From: Gigaspora margarita
Taxonomy: Eukaryota > Glomeromycota > Glomeromycetes > Diversisporales > Gigasporaceae
Assembly (NCBI GenBank): GCA_009809945.1
Contig: WTPW01000072.1
Span: 299,498-363,497 of the forward strand
DNA length: 64,000 nt
Reading direction: 5' to 3'
In this document: positions 44,620 through 54,986 of the stretch, piece after piece
How the letters are laid out: each line of letters starts with the position of its first letter
Numbering within the stretch: the stretch's first letter is position 1
Program-made: the position numbers and the translations under genes
Notes under the pieces: generated by a model
Told to the model about the DNA's origin: nothing
The model's input: only the letters and a program-made list of their open reading frames with translations
Database searches by the model: none

Positions 44620-44740
44620 AAATAGCTACTAGAGCTAATGCTTTTACTCTTATTTCGTAGGTTGAAACTCAACTGATTTAGTTTTTAGCCAGAATTTGTA
44701 CATTGGTTCTATGAATCATGTCACTATGCTCAAGAACAGG
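44620..44740 (+). repeat. Dispersed repeat shared with 32005–32235
   Basis: It carries CTAGAGCTAATGCTTTTACT, GGTTGAAACTCAACTGATTT and AATTTGTACATTGGTTCTAT, then CACTATGCTCAAGAAC. Confidence 0.55.
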
Positions 44741-45171
44741 TTTTATTAAATCCAAATATTTTGGTTTTATAAATTCGCTAATTCGGTTTTTTGAGACAAC
44801 TGATAAAAATTATTTTGGCTGAATTCGATAAGTTTTGAATTTGGTGTTATCAGAATTGGAGTTTCAGCACAGTAATTTGGCTGATCAATTTTTATCAGTT
44901 GTCCCAGAATTTATGAAATCAGCTGTAATAAATTCGATAAATTTGGTTTTATTAAATTCGATAAATCTGGTTTTATTAAATTCGATAAAACCTGGTTTTA
45001 TTAAATTCAATAAATCTGGTTTATTAAATTTGATAAATCCGGTTTTATTAAAATCGATTTTTAAGTTTTATTAAATTCAATAAATCTGCTTTTATTAAAT
45101 CTGAACATCAAATCTTTGAATCAGGTTGAACCAGTTTTAAATTCGAATACAACAAACCGGTTCCTACCTCT
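44740..45171. repeat. Tandem TTTTATTAAATTCGATAAAT repeat ending in a hAT-like tip
   Basis: About eight copies of a 20–24-base unit (GGTTTTATTAAATTCGATAA) run through 44930–45105. The right edge reads GGTTCCTACCTCTA, the complement of the TAGAGG tip seen at 13890 and 30285. An open frame of INLVLLNS repeats across it is just translated repeat. Confidence 0.6.
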
Positions 45172-45179
45172 AGATGGAG

Positions 45180-46690
45180 ATAAACTGAATTTCTTACTTT
45201 TTAGTAAAATTTTGCAACAAAATACCAAGAGTGTGTATCTGAGTTTAGTAATATTTGTAGTAGTATATTTTGGGATTCTAGAATAAAAGTGTTTGTATAA
45301 TAAACAGTTGAGTAGTATAAATAGTGTATAGAGAAGTATATAGTATATACTTGCAGAACAAGTATAGTTGTAAAATTATTTGTTAGGTAGTCTACATTGT
45401 GGAACAGGATCACCAAAGCAAAGTTATTTTTTATAAAAATGGTAATATGACTTATAAAGACAAGACCAAGTAGAAAACCACAATAGTCATATATAGTATA
45501 ACTAGATTTTTCTTATTTAAGCTGCTGAGACATGGGGTATAGTAAAAATATAATAAAACAGAGATTAGCAGAAAGAGTAATACAAAGTTTTTATGAACAG
45601 ATTATATTGGAATTCATATTATTTCACTAAAATCAATTCAAAAATCTATTTATGAACAAATGCAATCAAAAAAAGCATAGAGATTGATTATTTTCAGAAA
45701 ATTGGTATACAAATAAAATAATAAAAATTAGTACATGTCTAATTGTAACCTATTGCTTATAATAAATAATAATAATAATAATTAAAAATATTTAAATTTT
45801 TAATAATAGCATATATTACAATTAGGTATGCTCTAATTTTTATTATTTTGTGTTCCTATTTCAGAAAATAATCTATCTTATTATAATATGTTTTGTTAAT
45901 GCTACTTCAAATAATTTACTAATATTATTGGCAAATTTTTATATATAGATATACATCAATTACTAACTGAGTAAGATATATATTGATATTTAACACCTTG
46001 CTAATTTATATTGATAGTGATAATGATCAATATATTTTTGATATAATATGATATATCAATTAATAATATTATATTCATATTATCATGCTTTTTGCAAATT
46101 TTTAAACATTTTACAGGTTTTCACAAGCTTTTGCAAGGTTTCACAATTTAATATAAAATTTATATTTTTATTTATTATTATTATACATTATATTTTAAAT
46201 TAAATTTACATTTTTAATCAATATTATATATTTTATTATATATTATATATTTTATTATATATTATTATATTCTTTACAAAAAAATAACAAAAAAATGACA
46301 AAATGAAATCAAAAAAAAGCAAACCTGAAAAAATATTAAAAAAAAATTGAAACAAAATATAATAATATTTTAAACTACTTTCACACTTCATTACATCTAA
46401 TTCCGTAAAAATATAAAAATACTAGCCAAACACTTATTTTCCTTACCCTGCAGTTAGCTATTATTTCCTTACACTATTATATTTACTCATATTCACTACT
46501 TTTTGCAAAGTGCTGAAGCCCCAAATGGTTTATAGAAAGGATTACTTGCCAAAGTTCTATAGTCCAATCTTTTTTTTTTTTTTTGCAGAAATCATCTATT
46601 TATCTAATTTTTCTTTAAGAAAATAAACAGCTTTTCATATTAAACCTTAGCTTTTAGGATGATATGTTTATTATATGATTTTAATATTTA
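45180..46690. other. AT-rich intergenic, no gene recognised
   Basis: Very AT-rich, with TATTATATATTTTATTATAT runs at 46220–46270. No structure was found that I would defend. Confidence 0.4.
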
Positions 46691-47370
46691 TATATTACCA
46701 AAGTGCATATATTTCCTTTATAATATTTGCAGTAAAGTTGAAAACATTATCTGTGTGCAAGATAGATAGAGGACCAAAGACTATGAAGATTTCATACAAA
46801 AAACAAATACATCTAATACTGTTTTTTGTTTTAAAGCTGCAGCTAGCATTTTGACTAAAATCAATAATATTAACCCAAAAAATTAATAATAATAATAAAA
46901 TATAACAAAAATAAAATTGTGTTTTTTTGTATTCCAAAATCTATAAATATAACTAGTATTTATATTTACTTGAATATATGATAAAAAACTATTTGATATA
47001 ATTACTTTAGTAGGAATTTTTTTAGTTTTAACAATAATTTTTTGTTGGCATGTTGTACATGCATTTATAAATATTGTAATCATCTATTGTTTAATATTTC
47101 TATAGAGTTTTTTGGTTTTACTCCATAAATCATTTTGACTACTATGTAAGGTTTAACATGCAATTCAGCTAACTTTTCATAAATATTGTCTTTTTTAACC
47201 AATAAACCAATAAACATAGTTCTTTATGGTTAGATCTTTTTCCAAAAATTTTTTGGTTATTAATAATTTAATAGTATAATAGTTTTTGATATAAGTTTTT
47301 TTTATTAAACATTATAGATTTGGGATCCTCAAGAATGCTTATAATTTTATTATAGCAGTCATTATCTATT
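46690..47370 (-). pseudogene. Retroelement/Ginger-type integrase remnant
   Basis: Read from 47370 down, broken frames give LKDPKSIMFNKKNLYQKLL, SNHKELCLLVYWLKKTIF, LHVKPYIVVKMIYGVKPK, then ACTTCQQKIIVKTKKIPTK (the CxxC end of an HHCC-like zinc domain), VIISNSFLSYIQVN, and FGPLSILHTDN followed by FTANIIKEIYALW (46780–46700). The last block is the second catalytic aspartate region of an rve/DDE integrase core. The first catalytic region is replaced by AT-rich sequence and stops are common. Such integrase genes in these fungi belong to Gypsy or Ginger-like elements; I cannot tell which. Confidence 0.65.
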
Positions 47371-47811
47371 CAATATCTTATCTATAATTTTTTAATTTTG
47401 GTTCTATATGTTTATTATTTAAATTATAAAAAGTTTTTTAGTAAAAATAAGAAATTGCCATTGGCAATTGGAGATTCAGTTTTAGGAATTTTTGAGCTGT
47501 TTTTTAGATTTAGGCATTGTGATGGTTTGATATTTGAAATAAAAAATCAAGCTAATATCTTATAATAAAATAAAATTATATATCTGGAATATAGTAATAT
47601 TGAAAATTTTACAATGTGTATAGTTATATGGCATGGCAAATTAAATGCTGTACATCTGCTAAATATTGTATGTCATTGGTTTATGCATGAGGTGGAGCAA
47701 AGATGTGAAAGCATATTAAAAGCATCATATGAGGATCAAACACATTTGTGATATGCTGTATGGTCAAAATGCAAAGAGTGTGCACATTATTGTAGTACTA
47801 TACTCTTTGTA
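47371..47811. other. Intergenic, nothing recognised
   Basis: No gene or repeat was recognised. Confidence 0.35.
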
Positions 47812-48075
47812 ATAATTTTTCATATTACTACATCAGTAAGCATTATGGAGCTAGTTGCTAAGCAAGACTACTACAAGTTAGCAAGCACATCCCCATGCAT
47901 CTCACTTTTGTTCTCTCATTTTTCCATTCTTTGCAATAATTTTTCATATTACTACTACTAAACATTAGATGAGCATTATGGAGCAAGTTGCTGAGCAAGA
48001 CCACTCACAAGTTAGCAAGCATGTCCCAAGCATCTCACACTTTCATTCTTCTCATATTTCCATTCTTCTGTTGCA
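47812..48075. repeat. ~130-bp tandem duplication
   Basis: The series ATAATTTTTCATATTACTAC, AGCATTATGGAGC, GTTGCT(A/G)AGCAAGAC, AAGTTAGCAAGCA, CATCTCAC, TTTCCATTCTT appears twice in a row. Confidence 0.7.
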
Positions 48076-48084
48076 TCTCATAGT

Positions 48085-48262
48085 TTTCTTCTCTTTTCTG
48101 CATTTTTTTTCTTTTTTTTTCTTTTTTTCTTTTTTTTCCTTTTTCTTTTTTTTCATTTTCTTTTCTTCTCTTTTTTTTTTCTTTTATATTCTTTCTTTTT
48201 ATTTTTTTTTATTTTTTTTATTTTTTTTTTTTATTTTTCTTTTTCTTTTTCTTTTTTTTTTC
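48085..48262. repeat. Polypyrimidine tract
   Basis: About 180 bases made almost only of T and C on this strand. It forces an open frame of phenylalanine and serine, which is not a gene. Confidence 0.85.
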
Positions 48263-48428
48263 TTATTAAAATAAAGATTGTGTTAATGTATTGTGTAAGT
48301 GATAAACAGTAAAGGTAGTATTGTATAATAAGTTATACTTGTCAAATCATAACATTTTAAATAGACTGCTAAAATTACTCATTTCTATACTAAACATCAA
48401 TGAGTGTTGTGAGGCAAGTTTATTTTTA

Positions 48429-48461
<33 letters not shown>

Positions 48462-48484
48462 TTTCTGGAAGAGGGCTGGATAGT

Positions 48485-48700
48485 ATTACCCACAAAAGAG
48501 ACAGACCAAAGTCAGACAGTGAAAAAAAAGCACTTATCATTCCAAAAATTTTCTCTTAATCTTTTATATCTTATCTATTTCCATCTTATTTCCTAACTAA
48601 CATAGATAGTAATTTCATAATTGCATTTTTGGACTTCGCTATCATGTGAAAATCCTTACAATAATAACTTTAGCATGACTTTTATCATGTGTCAGATTAT
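48485..48700. repeat. 215-bp direct repeat, left copy
   Basis: CACAAAAGAGACAGACCAAA, GTCAGACAGTGAAAAAAAAG, CACTTATCATTCCAAAAATT and onward match 51477–51690 in the same orientation at roughly 85–90% by eye. The two copies enclose the Sel1/kinase-linker array and the F-box pseudogene. Confidence 0.8.
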
Positions 48701-48889
48701 TATTCTCACTCGAATCAATTTATTGAATTTATGAAAATACACAATGGGAGAAAAAAGAGGATCATTGGGTTGAAAATGGTCTTACTGAGCTAGCCCTATA
48801 TATATATATATTGTTTATTTTTATTTATATATTTATATATTTATATATATATATATTTTTCTGAGTTCTGTAGAAACTCGATTATGTCT

Positions 48890-50550
48890 TGTCCCTAATC
48901 CAACCTTCACTCAGATCATAATGATTTGAGTAATTTTTGGGATCCTGCATCAGCAGCCTTCAGATTATATATAAATGCTTTATGCTTATCGATTTCGACT
49001 CCAATTTCTAAAAAGTAACACTATTCAACTTGGTACTTTCTGTTAGAAATATTCATGTTAGCTGATTTTTTGGAATATGTGAATGCCTTGTTTTCATCCG
49101 TTTTAACTCTTTTATAGCAAATAAATGCCTAATATTCATCTCCTTCAACCCCGATTCCTTGGAGGTAACAAATACCGACTTAATACATTCTGTTAAAATT
49201 TCCCTTGTCAACAGATGTTTCTGTGTTTTGGGTTATTCTATAAATTGCGAGATTACCATGCTCATTTTAATTTACATTTCATAAGACTTTTTTTAAAAAA
49301 AAAAAAAATCATTGTTTTCCTTAGAACCGGTAAGTATCTTGAATGCAACGATGCAATTTCTTCAACATTTTATAATCCATCAAATGGAATCCATTCAATC
49401 ATCTCTTCATATCTTCAGTGTTAAGTTGGAGCATTTTTATGCAATAGTCAATATTTTACTTCTACTTGTCCATCTCGTTGCTTTATCAAGGTCACATGAT
49501 AGACACCATCTGGTTGAATTACAATGTGCACATTTTCCCAATCTGATCAACGATCAGGTCTTTTCGAAACCATTCCAACCATTTACTCCGATTTTCTTCC
49601 AACCCAATTCCGCAATAATAACCCGGGTAGTTTTCAAATTCCTATTTAATTATCTGCCTCAGCAGACTTCAGATAATATGTAAATGCTTTATAATTATCG
49701 ATTTCGACTCTAATACCTAAATAGCAACAAAATCCAACTTGGTACCTTCTGTTGGAAATATTCATGTCTGCCTTTTTTTTTTTTAAGAAAAACATTGTTT
49801 TCCTTAGAACTGGTCAGTGTCTTGAATGCAACGATGCTGCTTGATTCACATGATTTTTGTAGGAATTGTTATCAACCTTGATTTTTTGTATGCCATCCGA
49901 CAAAATTGCTGAATATACCTCCTTTACCAATTTCTTCAACATTAGACAATCCATCAAATGGAATCCATTCAATTACACTTTCATATCTCCGGGTTCTAAA
50001 TTGGAGCGTTTTCATACGATAGTCAATATTTTTATTTCTACTTGTCCATCTCGTTGCTTTATCAGGGTCACATGATAGACACCGATGCTGGCTGATGATC
50101 GGAGTCGCCATCTCGATCTCCATTGGAGCGAAATTCGGGATCCTTTCAACCATTTCACTCCAAATTCTTTTTTTTTTTTCAACGCCAATTCTGTAATAAT
50201 AACCCAGGCAGTTTTCCAAATTCCCATTGAATTATCTGTCCCAGCAGACTTCAAATAATATGTAAACGCTTCATACTTATCGATTTCGACTCCAATTCCC
50301 AAATAATAACAATATCCAACTTGGTACATTCTGTTAAAATTATTCACGTTTGCCGATTTTTGACAATATGGAATGCTTTGTTTTCATTCTTTTCAACTCC
50401 TATCCCATGTTAGTAACAATAACCAAGCAAATGATTTTTGTTTGGTTCGTTTGCATCTGCCAATTTTTGACAGCTGTCGAAATTCAGTTGATTGAAAGCA
50501 TCGATAATTTGTGTAATTTTTTCGTTTGCCATTTGGATTAAAATGTTCTT
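48890..50550 (-). pseudogene. Three tandem decayed Sel1-repeat/kinase-linker copies
   Basis: Read on the minus strand, the copy nearest the F-box gene (50550–49850) has Sel1-like repeats (NKNHLLGYCY*HGIGVEKN, MYQVGYCYYLGIGVEIDKYE, AFTYYLKSAG), then CLSCDP, the linker WTSRNKNIDYRMKTLQ, VIEWIPFDGLSNVEEIGKGG (50030–49930) and no kinase body. The second copy (49850–49230) repeats the Sel1 and linker parts with more stops (IEWIPFDGL, NVEEI near 49390), and the third (49230–48890) keeps only Sel1-like parts (YQVE*CYFLEIGVEIDKH, KAFIYNLKAAD). The units align by position and wording, so they arose by tandem duplication. Sel1–kinase proteins are an expanded family in these fungi. All copies are broken by stops and frameshifts. 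Confidence 0.75.
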
Positions 50551-51347
50551 TTTTTTTTTGAGATTCTAAAGCTGAAATGATGCCGTAAAATTCTGTAGAA
50601 CAATCATCTCCATCTAATAGAAATTTTCTAAGCTGCTCTTGTGATTTAATAAAGCGTATAAGAGCAGGAAATAAAGTATGAATTAATTGTGACTCATGAG
50701 AATAAACAAAAAGACACAAAGTGCTAATTTTTGTAGTTTTTTTTTTGCCAAAACCCTTAATAATTTAGCGATGCCAAAGTTTGATATTATATTCAAAGAT
50801 AAATGTTGGAGTCTTGAGTAAAATTGTACATTTTGTTCTAATGAGTGAAAGATCTCTGATTCAAATTTAAGAAATTCAAAATGATATAAACAAAATTCAT
50901 GTAAAATAGCACCACTCTCAAGAAATAATTTGAACATTAAAGTACTGTAATTAAGGGTTTGTCCTTGAGTCGTAATAAAGTAAATTCGGGTTATCAAGTT
51001 TGAGACATATCCATTCTCTAACTTTATTTGCTAATCGACATATATGATGAACCTTAAGAATGCTTGCATAATCAAATAACGGTTTGGAAAATTCAATATT
51101 TTCCCAAATTGTCTTAAACATTCTTTTATAACTAATTTTTCGTCTTCGCCAAGAGATGAAAAATATATAGAATGAATAAAGATCTTCGTCTGATTGAAAA
51201 TGGATCTTGCCAAAGAATAGGTATAGGAATTTTGCACCAATGCCTGTTTACAAGAATGCACGAGTATAATGAATAAATTTCATTATTTAGGTGTTTAAGA
51301 AATTTCCATTAATTCGGGCATTCACCCATAAGCATTTTCGATGCCAT
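50540..51347 (-). pseudogene. F-box/LRR-like protein, decayed
   Basis: It starts at 51347 with MASKMLMGECPN followed by a stop, then WKFLKHLNNEIYSLYSCILV, NRHWCKIPIPILWQDPFS: an F-box of the kind that opens hundreds of proteins in these fungi (VNRxWC…PxLWxDPF). Frame changes follow, then YFSSLGEDEKLVIKECLRQF, LIMQAFLR, REWICLKL, a long LRR-like part (LMFKLFLESGAILHEFCLYH, SRLQHLSLNIISNFGIAKLL, 50990–50760) and FIKSQEQLRKFLLDGDDC with STEFYGIISALESQKK (50650–50550). The frame then runs directly into the Sel1 array. F-box proteins recruit targets to SCF ubiquitin ligases; this copy has stops and at least three frameshifts. Confidence 0.8.
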
Positions 51348-51476
51348 GATTGTTGAGAATAGAAAGGTTTTTTTTTTTTGCTGATCCCATCAGCAGATCT
51401 ATGAAAATAACGAATATGAGAAACAATTTGTAAAACAGTTTATGGTGTTAGAAGATTCCTTATTTCGAAGTGAGGC

Positions 51477-51690
51477 ACCCACGAAAGAGCCAGACCAAAG
51501 TCAGGCAGCGAAAAAAAAGCACTTATCATTCCAAAAATTTTTTCTTAATCTTTTATATCCCATCTTATTTCCTAACTAACTATAAATAGTAATTTCATAA
51601 TCGCATCTTTGGGGCTTTGCTACCATGTGAAGATCCTCACGATAATGACCTTAACATGGCTTTCGTCATGCGTCGGGTTAGAATGTTCGA
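51477..51690. repeat. 215-bp direct repeat, right copy
   Basis: Same orientation as 48485–48700. Shared words run from CCAGACCAAAGTCAGGCAGC to GGCTTTCGTCATGCGTC. Edges are sharp on both sides. Confidence 0.8.
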
Positions 51691-51969
51691 AAGTGGCGCA
51701 ATAATTACCTGTAAAGAATGTTGCAATAGGAATGCATAATGATCAACATTTGAAAACGTACTTGCTTTATTAATAAATGACAAGTGACAATGAAATCATC
51801 ATATTAGAAATTGAAAATCACAATTCTTTTACAAACGAAAATCATTACTTCTAATTTTTTTTAAAAAAAATCAGCATAAGCGACATCAAAAAAAGTGGTA
51901 ATTAATATATGCTTTATTTCGAATTTAGGTTGATTTTGAAGTAATTACGTCATTCTTAAATTTTTAGTA

Positions 51970-52223
51970 AGTTAGTGGTGTCCAAAAAATTTTGCACGTC
52001 GTGTAACCCGAGTCACTCCGGTGATTCGGATTCAGACCTCGGATCGAACCTGCGGAGCATTAATACTAGCTTTGAAATATTATAGCAAAATTATAAACCA
52101 AGCAATTTTACTTAGTACACGGTTAGCAGGTTTGTTAGTAAAATTTGTGATTTCGGGCAAAATTATTTAGGTCGGAGTGGCTGGGTTACACAAAGCGCAT
52201 AAATTTTTTGGACATCACTAACT
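51970..52223. mobile_element. MITE with 50-bp inverted ends
   Basis: AGTTAGTGGTGTCCAAAAAA…TGTAACCCGAGTCACTCCG (51970–52020) is inverted at 52173–52223. The core contains GGATCGAACCTGCGG. A distantly similar tip, AGTGATG, opens the MITE at 62759. No clear target duplication. Confidence 0.75.
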
Positions 52224-53084
52224 CGGTATAAATTTTCACCGATTAATTCACTGCAGATCATGATATCATGTAAAATCACGAATTTTTCGATTCTTGAAGA
52301 ATTTTAAAGATTTCGGATAAAATATAGACGATATTGATTGAAAATTATGATTAATAGTGAATTAATATCAGAAAATTTTCCACTTTTTGCAAACCGCTAT
52401 AATGATAATAAAATTTTAACATGCTGTTTATCTTGCAAACAGTAGTTGATGACGTCATTCATGAATAGAGTGTTTTAAAAGCACATTAGCCCTGGAAATT
52501 ATTGAAATCGTCAATTCGGGTGTTAATTCAAGTGTAAACCCAGGTTCGAAAGAATTTACAATGTACGTACAAGACGTGAGTGCGTTCTATGTGGTGATAT
52601 AAAATTTTTAATCATGCGAAGTTTTATTGTTGTGCTTTTTTTTTTATTGATTATGCGATTTTTTTTTTTGTTTATTTAAATTTATAGAGCAGTTTTTTAA
52701 TATAACCGTAATTTACGCAAATTTACGTTATTATTATTATTTTTTTTTTAATTCCTTTATATAAAATATTATGTAAATTTTTATCACTTTTTATTTATGC
52801 AAAGTAGCATTTACGATATATAAGTAATACTATTAATGGTCGTATAATTTTTATCACTTTGATCATATAATTTTATCTTTTTAATTTTCACTGATTGAGA
52901 AATAAAATTCGTCGTTTCAAAATTTAAGAATGGCTTAGGTCTATTTAAAATCGACCTAAACTGTGTAATGACGCAGAACAAATTAAATTACATAGCGATC
53001 TAACAATCTTGAACTATACCATTAACGGAAAAGAAGAGGTAACCATAGTACCTTTTAAAACAGGAAAAAATATAGCGCACCAAA
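52224..53084. other. Intergenic, nothing recognised
   Basis: T-rich stretches at 52640–52680 and 52740–52755. No gene was recognised. Confidence 0.35.
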
Positions 53085-53170
53085 AAGTTGAACGGAACCA
53101 TCCCTCCACATTTCATGTGAACGTACTGGTACAGCTATTATTTGATGGTTGAGTTAGTATTAGTACATAA
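53085..53170 (+). repeat. Dispersed repeat shared with 44460–44550
   Basis: It carries AAAAAGTTGAACGGAACCAT, CCCTCCACATTTCATGTG and GTACTGGTACAGCTATTATT. Confidence 0.6.
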
Positions 53171-53258
53171 AAAATTTTGCTACAACTTATTCGTTATTTT
53201 GGTGACCACAATATGTTAAAGTTTGAGTTTGTTATTGGAATAAAAATAGTTTCTACTA

Positions 53259-53676
53259 TGGTGCAAAACATCTATACTCAACAATCACGTGATGTGTTTC
53301 AATTTTTCAAATGGCTATAACTTTTTATCTAAGGAGTTTTAAAAAAATCTGACCGGTAACTTTATAAAGCTATATCAGCTCTACATATATGTCAAATATC
53401 TTTTCAAAATATCATCACTGTAAGAAGTTTTAGCGGTTTGAAAATTGAAATTTTATATGTAAATTTATAAATTTACATATAAAATTTCAATTTTCAAACC
53501 GCTAAAACTTCTTACATTGATGAGGTTTTGAAAAGATATTTGGCATATATGTAGAGCTGATATAGCTTTATAAAGTTACCGGTCAGATTTTTTTAAAACT
53601 CCTTAGATAAAAAGTTATATCCATTTGAAAAATCGAAACACGTCACGTGATTGTTGAGTATAGATGTCTTGCACCA
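53259..53676. mobile_element. 418-bp near-perfect palindromic foldback, TA-flanked
   Basis: The ends TGGTGCAAAACATCTATAC and complement lie between TA dinucleotides (53257–53258, 53677–53678). The arms of about 209 bases pair with very few mismatches and meet at TATAAATTTACATATAAAAT near 53468. No unpaired loop of note. High arm identity suggests recent origin or gene-conversion between arms. A diverged relative lies at 58958–59390. Confidence 0.85.
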
Positions 53677-53932
53677 TATGAATTATTACGGTGAAAAATT
53701 CTGTTCGTATTTGGTTAAAATCTGGTTAGTCTGCATTAAAATTTTCCAAACATGTGTGGTGCAACGCAGGCCCAGTACGATCAGCCTATGTAAAATCAAA
53801 AAATAATTTTATTAGTTGTCACCTCAAATTGGCAGTCGAGGCCTAAAATATAAACTAAGTCGATGTCACAAAACCTGCTTAGTCTGCTTAGTCAATTAAT
53901 GTTAAAATATCGCACATTTTGAACATTTTGAG

Positions 53933-54035
53933 TCATTCCGTCGCCTAACTCTTCACATTTTGAACATTTTGAGCCATTCCGTGCCAATCGTGCGCATCAT
54001 ACACGATGTGCATGATGCACACGCGCACATGTTAA
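53933..54035. repeat. Short tandem repeat and GCGC-rich palindrome
   Basis: CACATTTTGAACATTTTGAG then YCATTCCGT occurs twice (53933 and 53967). It is followed by GTGCGCATCATACACG and CGTGTGCATGATGCAC-like inverted words. Confidence 0.6.
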
Positions 54036-54648
54036 CGTATATTAAATCGTAACAATAAAAGTAAGCATGATTTGATCTAATTGTGCATGATGAGCCTGGT
54101 GCACGACCAACCAAAGGCACAATATATTATAATAAAATATTAAAGCGCACAATTGATATTAATTGACAATTAACTCTGAATTAGATTTAAGGCGTTAAGA
54201 TAGTAATTGTCATATTTGAATAATTCATTATCTACAATTATTATTGTAAATAATACATGTTTTTTAAAAAATTGATAATACAGAATAGAAAGATCTCATT
54301 CTATAAATAGAATGTAATCAAGATCAACAATATTCTTTTTAATCAGAATTTATTTACCTCCGCATTAAAAGAAATTATCAAATCGAAAGAAGAAAGATCA
54401 TTTTTTAGAAGAAATAATATTAAAACGTTATAATAAAATCTGGGTTTATGGTGAATGAATCTGGATTAGATTTTTAATTCAGAACTAGTCTAAAACCCAG
54501 TTCAGATAATGAAAAATACACCAATCAGATAGTTAATTGTAATTAATAATACTTTAATCGGTACGTTTAATCAAATTAGTAACAGCAAACCAGACGATTT
54601 TTATACATGGTATAGGTCTAAACCGCCAGGGGTTTGACCAGTTCAAGG

Positions 54649-54986
54649 TAGAGATGGGTTTCTATGCATTCCTTAATCATGTGCATTAATGTGCATTCAT
54701 GCGCATATTTTGGAATCATGTGCATTTTATCCCGTCTAAATTTTATGTAGGAAAATTAAAGTATATATAATTTAGGCCAGGGAGCGTATAGTCGGGCGGA
54801 ATTAAGGAATATGGATGCAAAGGTCTCGAAAAATTCCGAAAAGAAAATGAAAGAAAAGCAAGATCGGAATAAAAATTTGAACACATATCCGATATTTTCC
54901 GAAGGGAAAATATATCATGCGATATCATGCGCATTTTATATAACGTGCGCATTAATGCGCATTCATGCGCATTCTTACCATCACTA
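54649..54986. mobile_element. hAT-like MITE with GCGCAT subterminal repeats
   Basis: The tips TAGAGATGG and complement of TAGTGATGG are inverted. TGTGCATTAATGTGCATTC and ATGCGCATT words crowd both ends. Flanking octamers do not match, so the target duplication is lost or the ends are displaced. Confidence 0.6.

Noticed and set aside
44835..45074. 79-codon open frame with INLVLLNS repeats
   Set aside because: Translated tandem repeat.
47969..48274. 101-codon open frame rich in phenylalanine
   Set aside because: It is the translation of a polypyrimidine tract; composition alone keeps it open.
48485..51690. LTR retrotransposon with the 215-bp repeats as LTRs
   Set aside because: The interior is host-type F-box and Sel1/kinase-linker sequence; there is no gag or pol remnant, primer-binding site or polypurine tract that I can see.
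52010..52060. tRNA-like GGATCGAACC word
   Set aside because: It lies in the core of an inverted-repeat MITE and no cloverleaf can be drawn.
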